A stretch of DNA of 64,000 bases from SZUA-309 sp965233675 (GCA_965233675.1 OZ247498.1:2666001-2730000); one strand, 5' to 3'; numbered from the stretch's first letter, positions 34,378 through 43,755 are shown. Notes: generated by a model not told the origin, from the sequence alone. Numbers and translations: made by a program.

Positions 34378-35478
34378 TCATTCACCACCCCCGGAAGACT
34401 GACTGCTCACATATTCCTTCTCCAGCAGTCGGGCACCGCGGAGAATCCCGCCCATGGAGTAGTTGGCTTCGTGGCAGGCGTACTCGTAAACCTGATCATT
34501 CGGCTTCGACTGCCACACATAGCGGCCACTCCAGGGCGCTTCCCAGACGGTCTCGTCCACCACCGTGAAGTCGTAGTAGAGGTTGCCGTCTTCCATCAGG
34601 CTGAAACGTTCCACCACCTGCAGGTTTTCATCCGCGGCTGCCAGGCTGGAAAGCGCCCGGAAACCCCGGGTCTCCACCACCAGGGTGTCCCCCTCCCAGT
34701 GACCGACGGAATCTCCGAGCCATTTCCGGTTCTTCGGGTGTGTGTGTTCAGAGTCGATCCGGATGATCCGGGCGTCATGAACCATCTCCTGCAGAATCAT
34801 CACGTGGCTGTCCGTCTGCACGATCCGCTTGTAGTTGTTGTACAGACTCGAGATGGTCGGCACGGTGGAGCCGAAGGAAATCAGGCAGCGCTCTGAAGGC
34901 GAGAGACTCTCCGGACCATCGAAAGGTCCGGGCCCGTCCTCTTCCAGCCAGGTGGCCGCACCCGTGTTCTCGTGCCCGAAGCTCTGATAGACCGAGCCCA
35001 TGCGTTCGCTGACGCCCGGCAGCGTTGGGGGATATCGTCCGTCCGCCGGGTCGTAGATGATCGAGGTGGGCACTCGGCCGTTGATCTCGCCGAAGGAACT
35101 GCCTGGATCGATGTAGAAGAGGTTATAGCCCCCCACCCCGCCGGCGCCCGCGGTATTGTTGCCATCCCCACCCTCGGGCGGCGCTTCCCGGTCCGGATCG
35201 CTTTCGCTCGTCACGGCCCAGTCCGATGCCACTTCGAACGCCCAGTTCAGAAAACGCGCAACCCACGGGTACAGATACTCTGTCTCCCCGAGCCATTCGG
35301 GGCGCTGGGTTGGTGTCAGGGTTCCCGTGTCATAGACACCGGAGAAGTCCGGTCTGCCTGACGGCGTTCGTTTGATGTCCGCTGCCGCGGACACCGCGGC
35401 AGTGCTCAGTGCCAATGCAACCGCCATCGCGATCAGCTGCCGGCAGTATCGGTGCAGGATATTGTTCATGATCGACAC
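34378..35478 (-). CDS. Uncharacterised exported protein
   Basis: The protein has 366 residues starting at GTG 35478, with GGGG 6 nt upstream. A signal peptide (CRQLIAMAVALALSTAAVSA-A) precedes the mature part, which begins IKRTPSGRPDFSGVYDTGTLTPTQRP. The R-T-P-x-G-x-P-D-F-S-G-V-Y opening is common to a family of secreted proteins of unknown function in proteobacteria and acidobacteria. Later features are CLISFGSTVPTISSLYNNYKRIVQT, HWEGDTLVVETRGF and a tryptophan-rich beta segment that suggests a beta-sandwich. No catalytic motif is clear. The frameshifted LLM gene follows 58 nt downstream. Confidence 0.75.
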   Translation of the reverse strand: MSIMNNILHRYCRQLIAMAVALALSTAAVSAAADIKRTPSGRPDFSGVYDTGTLTPTQRPEWLGETEYLYPWVARFLNWAFEVASDWAVTSESDPDREAPPEGGDGNNTAGAGGVGGYNLFYIDPGSSFGEINGRVPTSIIYDPADGRYPPTLPGVSERMGSVYQSFGHENTGAATWLEEDGPGPFDGPESLSPSERCLISFGSTVPTISSLYNNYKRIVQTDSHVMILQEMVHDARIIRIDSEHTHPKNRKWLGDSVGHWEGDTLVVETRGFRALSSLAAADENLQVVERFSLMEDGNLYYDFTVVDETVWEAPWSGRYVWQSKPNDQVYEYACHEANYSMGGILRGARLLEKEYVSSQSSGGGE

Positions 35479-35781
35479 AGCGCCCCCCTTAACCCCTCGT
35501 AGCCCCTCTGTGCACCCAAGTCTGCAAACTCAGGGGCCACAACACAACTCCCGCCGGGCACCTTCGGTGGCGTCTGTCAGCAACAGAATTGTTCAGGCGC
35601 GCACCCTGATGTGGGTCTGCGACCTCGTCCGCGGCAATTCTGAGACACGGATCACGGTTGCCGGGAGTCCGCCGACCTAACGTGAAGCAAAGCCGATGCC
35701 GTCCGCAGCGGAGGTCGAACGGGAACTCGATGCCGAGTGCCGGAGCGCATCCTTCTACAGTCACAAGCTGGATGTTCCGCT

Positions 35782-37626
35782 GTGTCGATACTGGTTCAAC
35801 GCATCATTCCGATCTTCAGTCTGATACTGGCGTTGGCCGTCCTGTGTGTGCTGATCGCCGTTTCCACCTCGCCAGCCGGTGAAACCTTTCGAAAGGTGGA
35901 CGCTCGCGTGCAGTATCTGCGCGATGTGGCCCAGGCGCTGGATCAGTACCTGACCTCCGAAAAGAACCCCATGGACGATACCCGGACCGCCGCCGTATCC
36001 GAACTGGCCGCCGACCTCAGACCTCAGGCGGAACAGATTCAGGACAGTCTCGCGGGACTCTGGCATCCGGACGGGATGATCGACGGATTCGGCCGGTCGG
36101 CAACTCAACTGTTCAACCTGATCGATCCCGAACCCCATGCCCTGGCAGAACCAGCGCGCTATGAGGCACCTCTGGACAAGCTGATCACTTCCGCCGATCG
36201 GGTTGGCCAGCACATAGACCTGTATCTCCAGAACAGCACGGAATTCGAACAGGGCCTATCGAGTTTCCGGCAGAACGCGCGTTCTCTGGTGCAGCAGCTT
36301 CGCGCTACCGGCCGTGACGACCTGGCCGATCAGATTTTCCGCGCCGGCGATCAGATTCAGGCAGACATGACCTCCGGAGAGCAGGCCCGCCTGTCCCGGG
36401 TCGGGTCAGTGCTCGAGCGGGTTCGGTCCGTCATGGACGGGCTCGTCGGAGATGAACGAAATCAGGCCAGGGCGCTTCTGGCGGACGTGCCGGGCCTGGT
36501 ATCCGGGCGCCGTGCGATGAACCAGGCACTGAATCAGATGGACCTGCCGGGACTCGCAGATGCGGTACGCGAAGTATCGGAAGTCACCACGGAAGATCAC
36601 GTCCGGTCCCTGTCGATGATCAGCGATGCCCGGGTACTGCTCAATCTGTACACCATGTTTCTGCTCGCACTGCTCGCCTACCTCGGCTTGCGCCTGCGGG
36701 CCAGCTATTCCGAACTCAATCGCTCACACGACGATCTGGAAGTGCGGGTACACGAACGGACAGCGGACCTGGAACTGGCTTACGACGAACTGAAGGAATC
36801 CCAGGTTCAACTGGTGCAGGCGGAAAAGCTGTCTTCCCTCGGCCAGCTGGTTGCCGGGGTGATGCATGAAATCAATACACCCCTTCTGTACGTGTTGAAC
36901 AACGCATCTGTAACCTCTGATTCCATCGCCGACGTGGATCGGTTCGTACAGTCTGCGCTGCCGCTGCTCGAGGCCAGAGGCGGCGATGACATCAGGATCG
37001 CGCTCAAGGCACTGCTCGCACGCCGCGATGAATTCGACGTGACATCCATACGGGAATCCGCCGAAGAAGTCGCCAGCCTTAATGCGGAAAGTATCGAGGG
37101 TCTGCATCAGATCAGCGATCTGGTACAGAGCCTGAAGGACTTCTCCCGCCTGGATCGAGCCACGGAGGACCGCTTCGATGTCTGCGAGGGCATCGAAAAA
37201 ACCCTGACCATCACCCGGAATCTTCTGAAGTACGGCATCGAGGTGGAAAAGGACTTCGAGTCGGTCGGCGAGATTTTCTGCTCGCCTGCGCGTATCAATC
37301 AGATCTTCGTCAATCTGGTCACCAACGCGGCCCAGGCGATGGACGGCGAAGGCAAACTCCTCATCAGCGTGCGCTCGGTGGAAGACGGCGTTGAAATTGC
37401 GTTCGAGGATACGGGCTGCGGGATCGCCGAAGAAGACATGAACAAAATCATGGATCCCTTCTTCACCACCAAGCCCGTGGGTCAGGGTACGGGCCTCGGG
37501 TTGTCCATCGTCCACCAGATCGTGCAGCAGCATCACGGCACAGTGGATGTGAGCTCAGAAGTCGGCAAAGGCACTCGAATCGCCATCCGGCTGCCGAGGC
37601 AGCCCTACAATGAGGAGGCTGCCTGA
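35782..37626 (+). CDS. Membrane sensor histidine kinase
   Basis: The protein has about 614 residues from GTG 35782; GTG 35737 would add 15. TM1 lies close to the start (IIPIFSLILALAVLCVLIA). A roughly 250-residue helical periplasmic sensor follows, then TM2 (LYTMFLLALLAYLGLRL) and a coiled coil. The DHp H-box is GVMHEINTPLLYVLNN. The ATPase domain has NLVTNAAQAM, DTGCGI and GQGTGLGLSIVHQI, so it should be catalytically complete. The HATPase resembles that of NtrB/ZraS-like kinases. Its stop codon overlaps the start of the response regulator by one base. The 303 nt upstream of this start (35479-35781) hold no gene I can support. Confidence 0.9.
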   Translation: MSILVQRIIPIFSLILALAVLCVLIAVSTSPAGETFRKVDARVQYLRDVAQALDQYLTSEKNPMDDTRTAAVSELAADLRPQAEQIQDSLAGLWHPDGMIDGFGRSATQLFNLIDPEPHALAEPARYEAPLDKLITSADRVGQHIDLYLQNSTEFEQGLSSFRQNARSLVQQLRATGRDDLADQIFRAGDQIQADMTSGEQARLSRVGSVLERVRSVMDGLVGDERNQARALLADVPGLVSGRRAMNQALNQMDLPGLADAVREVSEVTTEDHVRSLSMISDARVLLNLYTMFLLALLAYLGLRLRASYSELNRSHDDLEVRVHERTADLELAYDELKESQVQLVQAEKLSSLGQLVAGVMHEINTPLLYVLNNASVTSDSIADVDRFVQSALPLLEARGGDDIRIALKALLARRDEFDVTSIRESAEEVASLNAESIEGLHQISDLVQSLKDFSRLDRATEDRFDVCEGIEKTLTITRNLLKYGIEVEKDFESVGEIFCSPARINQIFVNLVTNAAQAMDGEGKLLISVRSVEDGVEIAFEDTGCGIAEEDMNKIMDPFFTTKPVGQGTGLGLSIVHQIVQQHHGTVDVSSEVGKGTRIAIRLPRQPYNEEAA

Positions 37627-38714
37627 TGTCAGTGGCTGGTAACCCGGTAAGCAGAGAGGATCCCGACAAGGCCACCCTGCTGTTCGTGGATGACGAAAAG
37701 CGCGTGCTTTCTTCGATGCGTGCCATGTTCAGACGCAACTACCACGTATTCATTGCCGACAATGGCCAGGCGGCACTCGAGATCCTCGACCGGGAACGCA
37801 TCGATGTGGTGATTTCCGATCAGCGTATGCCGAAAATGACGGGCGTGGAGCTTCTCTGCAGCGTGAAGGAACGCGCGCCCTCGGTGATGCGCATCCTCCT
37901 CACCGGCTATGCGGATCTGGAGGCCATAGAAGCATCCATCAATGATGGTGAGGTCTTCCGCTACCTGATGAAGCCCTGTCCGCCGGATGATCTGAAAAAG
38001 GCCATCGCGATGGCAGTGGAGGCCGTCCGCAGCACCGGCCCCGATACGGACGCGACCGGATCGAATACTCCTTCAGCGGAACATACCAGCGACGCGGAAA
38101 CGGGCGAACTCATTCCCTTCCCGAACAGCCAACGCCGACCGCGGTCCGCCACCGTACACCGTCTGCCGGATCGGCAAACCACCGGGGCAAAACCGCCCGC
38201 CGGGCAGAAGGCCCGCAGCAGCAAGGCAGTGGAAATCCTGTTGCTCTCCACCGACAAGAATCTGCAGGCAACCATCACCGAGGCCGTCAGTGATCACGAA
38301 GTGATCCGAACCGCCTCCATCGATGGGGCCGTCGAAGCACTGAACAGACGGCGCGTCGGCGTGATGATCACAGACATCACCGTAGACAGCGCGGAGCTGG
38401 AGGCGCTGACGAAAACCCTGAAAGCGGAAGTTCCGGAACTGGTCACCATCATCGCCAGCGAACGTTCCGATGCCCACACCCTCATATCGCTGATCAATGA
38501 AGGGCAGATCTACCGGTTTCTGCTGAAGCCTGTCGCCCGTGGCCAGTGCCGCCTCTGGCTGACCTCCGCGGTCCGGAAATTCGAAGAGCTGACGACCAGT
38601 GAGGAAGCGCTGGCGCGCCATCGGGTCGAGGTCGACCCCGCCGTACGTGGCTCGGGTCTGTTCAATCGGATGAAGACGGGCCTGCACCGTCTCCGAACCC
38701 GGCTCAGGGGCTGA
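37626..38714 (+). CDS. Response regulator with two receiver domains
   Basis: The protein has 362 residues and GAGGAGG upstream of the ATG in the TGATG junction with the kinase gene. REC1 (about 17-140) is complete: D22-D23, phospho-acceptor D65, T93 and K116. After a polar linker, REC2 (about 200-325) keeps the acceptor (MITDIT) and the lysine (LLKPV), but its acid pocket is S-T-D in place of D-D. It may therefore be weakly or not phosphorylated. There is no DNA-binding or enzymatic output domain, so signalling must pass through protein contact, perhaps with the TonB-like protein encoded next. Confidence 0.88.
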   Translation: MSVAGNPVSREDPDKATLLFVDDEKRVLSSMRAMFRRNYHVFIADNGQAALEILDRERIDVVISDQRMPKMTGVELLCSVKERAPSVMRILLTGYADLEAIEASINDGEVFRYLMKPCPPDDLKKAIAMAVEAVRSTGPDTDATGSNTPSAEHTSDAETGELIPFPNSQRRPRSATVHRLPDRQTTGAKPPAGQKARSSKAVEILLLSTDKNLQATITEAVSDHEVIRTASIDGAVEALNRRRVGVMITDITVDSAELEALTKTLKAEVPELVTIIASERSDAHTLISLINEGQIYRFLLKPVARGQCRLWLTSAVRKFEELTTSEEALARHRVEVDPAVRGSGLFNRMKTGLHRLRTRLRG

Positions 38715-38718
38715 GACG

Positions 38719-40131
38719 ATGGATCAGACGATCGATCGACCGGACACCGCCGGAGGCCGGGCACTCATTCAGAGTTTCGGCTTCGCCGCACTCCTGATCG
38801 TGATCGGCGTGCTCTCGACCTGGGTGTACCTGAAGCGGGCCGGTCAGGCAGAGACGTTGACCGTTGCGCCTCTGGAAACCCTGCTCCTGAAACCCATCGC
38901 CGCGGACGGCGGACGGGACGCAGAATCCGATGAAGTCCAGACCTGGGTGCAGTTCGGCGAAGAAGCTTACGCGGCTGGTCGGATTGTTGCGCCTGCGGCC
39001 GACAACGCACTCTACTACTACGGCAAAGCGCTGAAACAGGCACCCGTTCATGCTGAAGCGCTGGCCGGTATGGATCGGGTCATCCGCCACCTCGTCAGCA
39101 GCACTGAGAGTGCAATCTTTCAGGGTGAGTGGTCCCAGGCTCGGGATTTCGCCGAACAGCTTCGCGCCCTGCGGCCCGACGACAGCGAAGCCGGGAGGCT
39201 GCTCGAGCGGATCAATCGTTTCGAGCAACTCGAGAACCTCATGGCCCGCGCCGATCGACAGATCGCCGTATCCCGCCTGACGGCACCCCCGGATGACAAT
39301 GCCCTGGAAACCTACCGTCGGATGCTCGCCATCGATCCCGGCAACGCAGCGGCGGAACAGGGCATCGCTTCCATCGTCCAGCGTCTGCTGGGCGTGGCGC
39401 AATCCGCCGCGCTGGCCGGGGAACGGGACAAAGCCAATCGATTCATCAATCGGGCGAAGTCCATCGACGCCGGTGCACCCGGACTCGCTGAAGCAGAGCA
39501 GGTCGTCGGCCAGTGGTCCGAGATGGTCAGTAATCAGCAGATTCAGAACCAGCTGGAAGCGGCATCCACGGCCCTGGAGGCGGGCCGCCTCACCGCGCCG
39601 GATGAACCAAACGCCCTGGCCCTGTTCGACGGGGTGCTGGCGCTCGATCCCGGCTCGGATGCGGCCAGACAGGGCAAACGGCTGGTGATTCAGGCACTGA
39701 TCGAACGGGGTTGGAGCCAGACCCGGGCTGGTCGATTCGCAGAGGCAGAGCAGACGCTCGATGACGCCCGGGCCGCGGGTGCCGAGTCGTTCGCCCTCAT
39801 CGATGTGGAGGATGAGATCGCCTATCAACGTGCCCTGACCGATGCCCGGCGCGGCCGTTTCGAGCGCACCTTCAACATCGCAGACCTGGATGTGAAACGC
39901 CGGGAGGTCCCCCAGTATCCCAGGACGGTTCGAGGCGACGGCTGGGTGGACGTGCAGTTCACCGTGGCCGAATCCGGTGATGTTGTGGATGCCATCGTCA
40001 GCGATTCGAGCAGCCCGGACTTTGAAGACGCCGCGCTCAGAGCCATTACCCGCTGGTCCTTCCAGCCCTATCTGTACAAACAGCGCCCGCTCCCCGTTCG
40101 CGTCGCCATCCGGTTCGCGTTCAAGGAGTAG
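38719..40131 (+). CDS. Membrane-anchored three-repeat protein with TonB-like C-terminal domain
   Basis: The protein has 470 residues. It has a short cytosolic tail, one TM helix (FGFAALLIVIGVLSTWVYL) and then three related units of about 90-95 residues in the periplasm. Each unit contains a stretch like AGRLTAPxxxNAL followed by a helix pair ending in L-x-x-D-P-G-x-x-A (units start near residues 85, 180 and 290), a TPR-like architecture. The last 90 residues (VPQYPRTVRGDGWVDVQFTVAESGDVVDAIV, then ALRAITRWSFQPY and IRFAFKE) match the TonB C-terminal domain. The proline-rich spacer of true TonB is absent. It starts 4 nt after the response-regulator stop, forming a three-gene operon. It is probably a periplasmic or cell-envelope coupling factor, not a canonical TonB. 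Confidence 0.82.
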   Translation: MDQTIDRPDTAGGRALIQSFGFAALLIVIGVLSTWVYLKRAGQAETLTVAPLETLLLKPIAADGGRDAESDEVQTWVQFGEEAYAAGRIVAPAADNALYYYGKALKQAPVHAEALAGMDRVIRHLVSSTESAIFQGEWSQARDFAEQLRALRPDDSEAGRLLERINRFEQLENLMARADRQIAVSRLTAPPDDNALETYRRMLAIDPGNAAAEQGIASIVQRLLGVAQSAALAGERDKANRFINRAKSIDAGAPGLAEAEQVVGQWSEMVSNQQIQNQLEAASTALEAGRLTAPDEPNALALFDGVLALDPGSDAARQGKRLVIQALIERGWSQTRAGRFAEAEQTLDDARAAGAESFALIDVEDEIAYQRALTDARRGRFERTFNIADLDVKRREVPQYPRTVRGDGWVDVQFTVAESGDVVDAIVSDSSSPDFEDAALRAITRWSFQPYLYKQRPLPVRVAIRFAFKE

Positions 40132-40243
40132 GCGGGCACCGCCCGGGGAACGCCCGCCACGTTCCGTTGCTATTGCCCCGACCTCCCACTAGCCTTGAGG
40201 GACGGCACAAACCGTTCGTGTGTCGGGAATGGGAGAGTCAGCA

Positions 40244-40780
40244 ATGAGTTATGTTCTGGAGAACTTCTGCGCCGACGCGCGGACGATCCTCAAAGGCAAC
40301 GACAATCCCGAGGGCCGGGATGCACTTCGACAGCATCTGGAGCAGTTGCTCACGGATCCGGAATTCTGCGCCGAATACCTTGGCGCAGACAACGAATCCG
40401 GTCTGGTCCAGATCTACGAGGACCCGGAACTCGGTTTCTGTGTGCTCGCTTACAACATGACGGCGCCACGCACCTCGCCCCCGCACGATCATGGTAGCAC
40501 CTGGGCCGTGTACGGACAGGCCGTTGGCCACACGGATATGACCCTCTGGTCAGCAGACGAAGGAGCGATCCGGCCCGTACGTGAATTCCGCCTCGAGCCC
40601 GGCCAGGCCGGTCTGTTCGATGTGGGGGAGATTCACTCCATTCAGTACGAGCAGGGTGCCAAGTTCGTTCGCGTCACCGGTGTGGACATGAATCAGGTAA
40701 ACCGGAGGGTGTGGAATCCGCAGACGGGCGAGGTCCGGGAAATCGAAAGTGTGGGGGCCGGGGCAGTCAGGCCGGCCTGA
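40244..40780 (+). CDS. Cysteine dioxygenase-like cupin protein
   Basis: The protein has 178 residues from ATG 40244, with GGGAG 7 nt upstream; an earlier ATG at 40220 is less likely. The cupin metal motif is seen as APRTSPPHDHGSTWAVYGQAVGHT and the later ligand as DVGEIHSIQY. The overall pattern resembles thiol dioxygenases of the cysteine dioxygenase type I superfamily, which use non-heme iron and O2 to oxidise thiols. The substrate could be another thiol such as 3-mercaptopropionate, since the family is broad. It converges on a GNAT gene. Confidence 0.75.
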   Translation: MSYVLENFCADARTILKGNDNPEGRDALRQHLEQLLTDPEFCAEYLGADNESGLVQIYEDPELGFCVLAYNMTAPRTSPPHDHGSTWAVYGQAVGHTDMTLWSADEGAIRPVREFRLEPGQAGLFDVGEIHSIQYEQGAKFVRVTGVDMNQVNRRVWNPQTGEVREIESVGAGAVRPA

Positions 40781-40795
40781 ACCGGCTCGGCATCG

Positions 40796-41236
40796 TCATC
40801 CGAGCACCTGGCGCATCTCGGTGCCAACCGCCTCGAATCCGAACTTTTCGTAAAAGGGGCGGTTGTGCTCGGTCGCTGCCACCAGATAGGCGCCGATCTC
40901 GGCGCAGTTTCGAGCCCGCGCACACGCGAGCGTTCCCTCCACCAGCAACGCCCCTACCTTTTTGCCCCGGGCTGCGGGATCCACAACCAGCTCTTCCAGC
41001 TGGCAGTACTCGCGGCCATAGCGCATGGCCAGATTGAAGGTCATGGAGGCCAGCCCGAGCAGTTCGCCATCATCTTCGGCGACCAGCACCTGGCCCCGCT
41101 GACCATCGAGGAGTTGATCGAATACCTCACCCGCCTGGGCCGAAAGCGGTCCCCGGTCGGCTGCCCGAAGTTCCTGGAGCAGTTCGATGCAGGCTTCCCG
41201 ATCCGTATGCACCGCTGGTCTGACGGATACCGTCAT
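40796..41236 (-). CDS. GNAT-family N-acetyltransferase
   Basis: The protein has 146 residues. The acetyl-CoA-binding strand-loop-helix is ELVVDPAARGKKVGALLVEGTLACARARNC, with the R/Q-x-x-G-x-G/A pattern, and NRPFYEKFGFEAVGTEMR forms the C-terminal signature. The substrate is unknown. It is the last gene of a minus-strand run and starts 15 nt after the esterase stop. Confidence 0.85.
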   Translation of the reverse strand: MTVSVRPAVHTDREACIELLQELRAADRGPLSAQAGEVFDQLLDGQRGQVLVAEDDGELLGLASMTFNLAMRYGREYCQLEELVVDPAARGKKVGALLVEGTLACARARNCAEIGAYLVAATEHNRPFYEKFGFEAVGTEMRQVLG

Positions 41237-41251
41237 GCTGAACTCCTGAAG

Positions 41252-42154
41252 TTAGTCTGAGTGGGGGCCCAGTTGGGTCTTGAGAAAGGCCGACATGTCC
41301 AGGACGGCCTGGCGCCCCTCGGGAATCACCCCGGCCAGAATCGGGAACACGTGAGGCATTTTTGGCCAGACGGATATCTCCGCGCTTCCACCTGCCTCAT
41401 TGATGCGTTCGACGAGCCGTTCTGAATCAGACAGCAGCACTTCTTCGCTGCCCACGAGTACCCGGGTCGGCGGCAGGCCGGACAGGTCTCCGTAGAGCGG
41501 CGATGCCAGCGGATCTTTCGCATCCTGACCGTTCAGATAGAGACCGGCGAACTTCGCCACGGCCTGCGGTGAGATCATCGCATCCGCCTTCGCGTGCAGG
41601 GCAACACTTGCACCGGTGTTGGCCAGATCCGTCCAGGGAGACATAAGCAGCGCAGCCTTCGGCAGGGGGAGTCCGAGCTTCCTGAGATTCAGCATCAGTG
41701 CCACGGACAGGCCGCCGCCGGCAGAATCACCGGCCACCATCAGACGATCCGCCGTCTGGCCGCCGTCGAGCAGCCACTGATAGACGGCAGTGGCATCTTC
41801 CACCGGCGCTGGGAATCGATGTTCCGGCGCCAGCCGGTATTCGATCAGCAGTGTGCGCACCCCCGCTGTCCTGGCCAGCCGGCAGGCGATGTCCCGATGA
41901 CTGTCGAGCCCGCCGAACACATAGCCACCGCCATGCAGATAGAGCAGCACGGCACCCGGTGCCGCACCGTCCGGCGTGATCCACTCGGCCGGCACGCCGG
42001 CCGCATCCACCGCCTCTACCCGTACATCCTTCGGGATTCTTGACCCTGGCAGGCTGGGCGCCTGCCGCACGTCTGCCGGATCTTCAAATTCCGCCATGCG
42101 CTTTTTCAGCGTACGGCGCAGAAAGAAGGAAATCAGACCCGCTCGGATACTCAT
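41252..42154 (-). CDS. Alpha/beta hydrolase, hormone-sensitive lipase-type esterase
   Basis: The protein has 300 residues. The oxyanion motif H-G-G-G-Y lies in LLYLHGGGYVFGG, the nucleophile elbow is GDSAGGG, and the acid and base occur late (DPLASPLYGDLSGLPPTRVLVGSEEVLLSD and MPHVFPI). It is a carboxylesterase for short or aromatic esters or lactones. It begins 3 nt after the 78-residue gene, so it is in the Rieske operon and may hydrolyse an ester or lactone formed by the oxygenases. Confidence 0.9.
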   Translation of the reverse strand: MSIRAGLISFFLRRTLKKRMAEFEDPADVRQAPSLPGSRIPKDVRVEAVDAAGVPAEWITPDGAAPGAVLLYLHGGGYVFGGLDSHRDIACRLARTAGVRTLLIEYRLAPEHRFPAPVEDATAVYQWLLDGGQTADRLMVAGDSAGGGLSVALMLNLRKLGLPLPKAALLMSPWTDLANTGASVALHAKADAMISPQAVAKFAGLYLNGQDAKDPLASPLYGDLSGLPPTRVLVGSEEVLLSDSERLVERINEAGGSAEISVWPKMPHVFPILAGVIPEGRQAVLDMSAFLKTQLGPHSD

Positions 42155-42157
42155 CCG

Positions 42158-42394
42158 CTAGGCCGTTTCGCCGCTGTCGCGACCGGCGATGCGCGAAGTA
42201 GCCAGCTGGGTATCCGGATCAGGTACGTTGCCCACCCAGACGCAGACCTGGGGATCGGCTTCACGGATCTCACCGGACAGATACACGCCGCGATTAGAGA
42301 ACAACCCTTCGCGGCCGCCATTGCTGACCCGGATATTGCCGTCTTCGAGCAGTTCGTAGAGAGAATCGGGATCGAACGGATGTGTCAGGGCCAT
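42158..42394 (-). CDS. 78-residue protein linked to the Rieske oxygenase
   Basis: ATG 42394 begins two bases after the Rieske stop codon, and the esterase begins 3 nt after its own stop, so it is tightly packed and probably translationally coupled. The product starts MALTHPFDPDSLYELLEDGNIRVSNGGREGLFSNRG and later has VCVWVGNVP. It has no signal peptide or TM segment. It does not resemble the usual beta subunits or ferredoxins of ring-hydroxylating dioxygenases (no iron-sulfur cysteine motif). The placement suggests an accessory subunit. The family is not recognised. Confidence 0.65.
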   Translation of the reverse strand: MALTHPFDPDSLYELLEDGNIRVSNGGREGLFSNRGVYLSGEIREADPQVCVWVGNVPDPDTQLATSRIAGRDSGETA

Positions 42395-42396
42395 GC

Positions 42397-43752
42397 TCAG
42401 TCCCCCACCCACTCGTCCAGCTTGTGCTGGAGCCAGCGCACCTTACCTTCCTGATAGGCCGACAGCGTGATGGTTGGCTTGTAGGTCGATTCCAGTCCCA
42501 TCTGCACATTCGGCATGTTGAACAGGTCCTGGTCGAACACCCGGCCGAGAAAACCGAGCACGGAGGAGAAACGTTCGTCTTCGCTCAGCCAGTGTATCTT
42601 CGCCGCCGGCGGCCGTTCGCCTTCGAACGGCATCAACTGGTAGCACTCCATGATGGCCGATCGGTGATCGTTGCCGTTCGGCCGGAAGCGATAGACGATC
42701 TTGTTGAAGGCGCCCCAGGGGTGAAAATTCGGAAACTGGGTGTAGTCGATGCTGTCAACGATCTCAGCGTCGCAGTATTCATCCACCCGATCGCCCGCAT
42801 CCGCCCGGAGCCCCTCACGGCTCATGGCAGCCAGATAGGCTCTGGCGTTCATCCCCTCCGGCAGCGGCGGCATCTCGGCGTCGGCCGGAATGTCCATCAT
42901 GGCCCTGAGGATGTCCTGATCCGAGACGTCGTAATCGAGCAACGGACTCGGCGTGCCACCGGGCGTGATCACCCGGGCGCAGTTGTCCCAGATATCCACC
43001 TGGCTGTTGGTATCACCCAGGCTTCTGAGGATCTGCGGATGGGTCGCATTGACATGATAGGCCTCGCAGAACGCTTCCTGGGCGATCTTCCAGTTACAGG
43101 GCACGATGCGCGCCACATGCGCCTGAATGTAGAGTGAGCCCAGATCCCAGCGCTCGAACTGCTCCGCCAGATCCCTGATGAACGGCGCGAAGGGCGCGCA
43201 GTTCTGGTCCGGATTGATGAACACGAATCCGGCCCAGGTTTCGGTTGGAATCTCAGGCAGGCCGAAGTTCTCCTGATCGACCTGAGGGAAATCCCAATCT
43301 GCGGGAATATCCTTCAGACAGCCGTCCAGCTGCCAGGCGAAGCCGTGGAACGGGCAGCGGAGTTCGGAGGCGTGACCATCCGTCTCTTTCAACATCCGTC
43401 CCCGGTGCAGGCAGGCGTTGGGATAGGTCCTGATGGCGCCGTCCATCTGACGAACGATCAAAAAGGATCGGCCGGCAATGTCGTAACGCATGTGGTCGCC
43501 GGGTTCCGGAATCTCTTCCTCCCGGCAGGCGAACTGCCAGACCTTCATCCACAGACGTTCCACCTCCCGGTCGTGGTAGTCCCTGGAGATATAACGGTCG
43601 ATGGGAAACTCATCCACACCCACGTCGCGCGGCGATTGCAGCCGGAGGACGTCCGGCACCTCATGCGTATCCTGGTCGAGCAGGTCCTGATAAGTGAGCC
43701 CTGGTGACCGGTTCATGGTCTCCGGGTCCAGCGGTTTGAACATCTCCGCCAT
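42397..43752 (-). CDS. Rieske ring-hydroxylating oxygenase alpha subunit
   Basis: The protein has 451 residues from ATG 43752, chosen for GGAGG 4 nt upstream. The Rieske cluster is C-x-H at 114-116 (CLHRG) and C-x-x-H at 133-136 (CPFHG). The catalytic domain has WKIAQEAFCEAYHVNATHPQ, holding histidine ligands to the mononuclear iron. It uses O2 and electrons from a reductase to hydroxylate or demethylate aromatic or related compounds. No reductase or ferredoxin gene is adjacent. It lies downstream of a carotenoid-oxygenase-like and a PPOX gene on the same strand. Confidence 0.92.
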   Translation of the reverse strand: MAEMFKPLDPETMNRSPGLTYQDLLDQDTHEVPDVLRLQSPRDVGVDEFPIDRYISRDYHDREVERLWMKVWQFACREEEIPEPGDHMRYDIAGRSFLIVRQMDGAIRTYPNACLHRGRMLKETDGHASELRCPFHGFAWQLDGCLKDIPADWDFPQVDQENFGLPEIPTETWAGFVFINPDQNCAPFAPFIRDLAEQFERWDLGSLYIQAHVARIVPCNWKIAQEAFCEAYHVNATHPQILRSLGDTNSQVDIWDNCARVITPGGTPSPLLDYDVSDQDILRAMMDIPADAEMPPLPEGMNARAYLAAMSREGLRADAGDRVDEYCDAEIVDSIDYTQFPNFHPWGAFNKIVYRFRPNGNDHRSAIMECYQLMPFEGERPPAAKIHWLSEDERFSSVLGFLGRVFDQDLFNMPNVQMGLESTYKPTITLSAYQEGKVRWLQHKLDEWVGD

Positions 43753-43755
43753 CTT

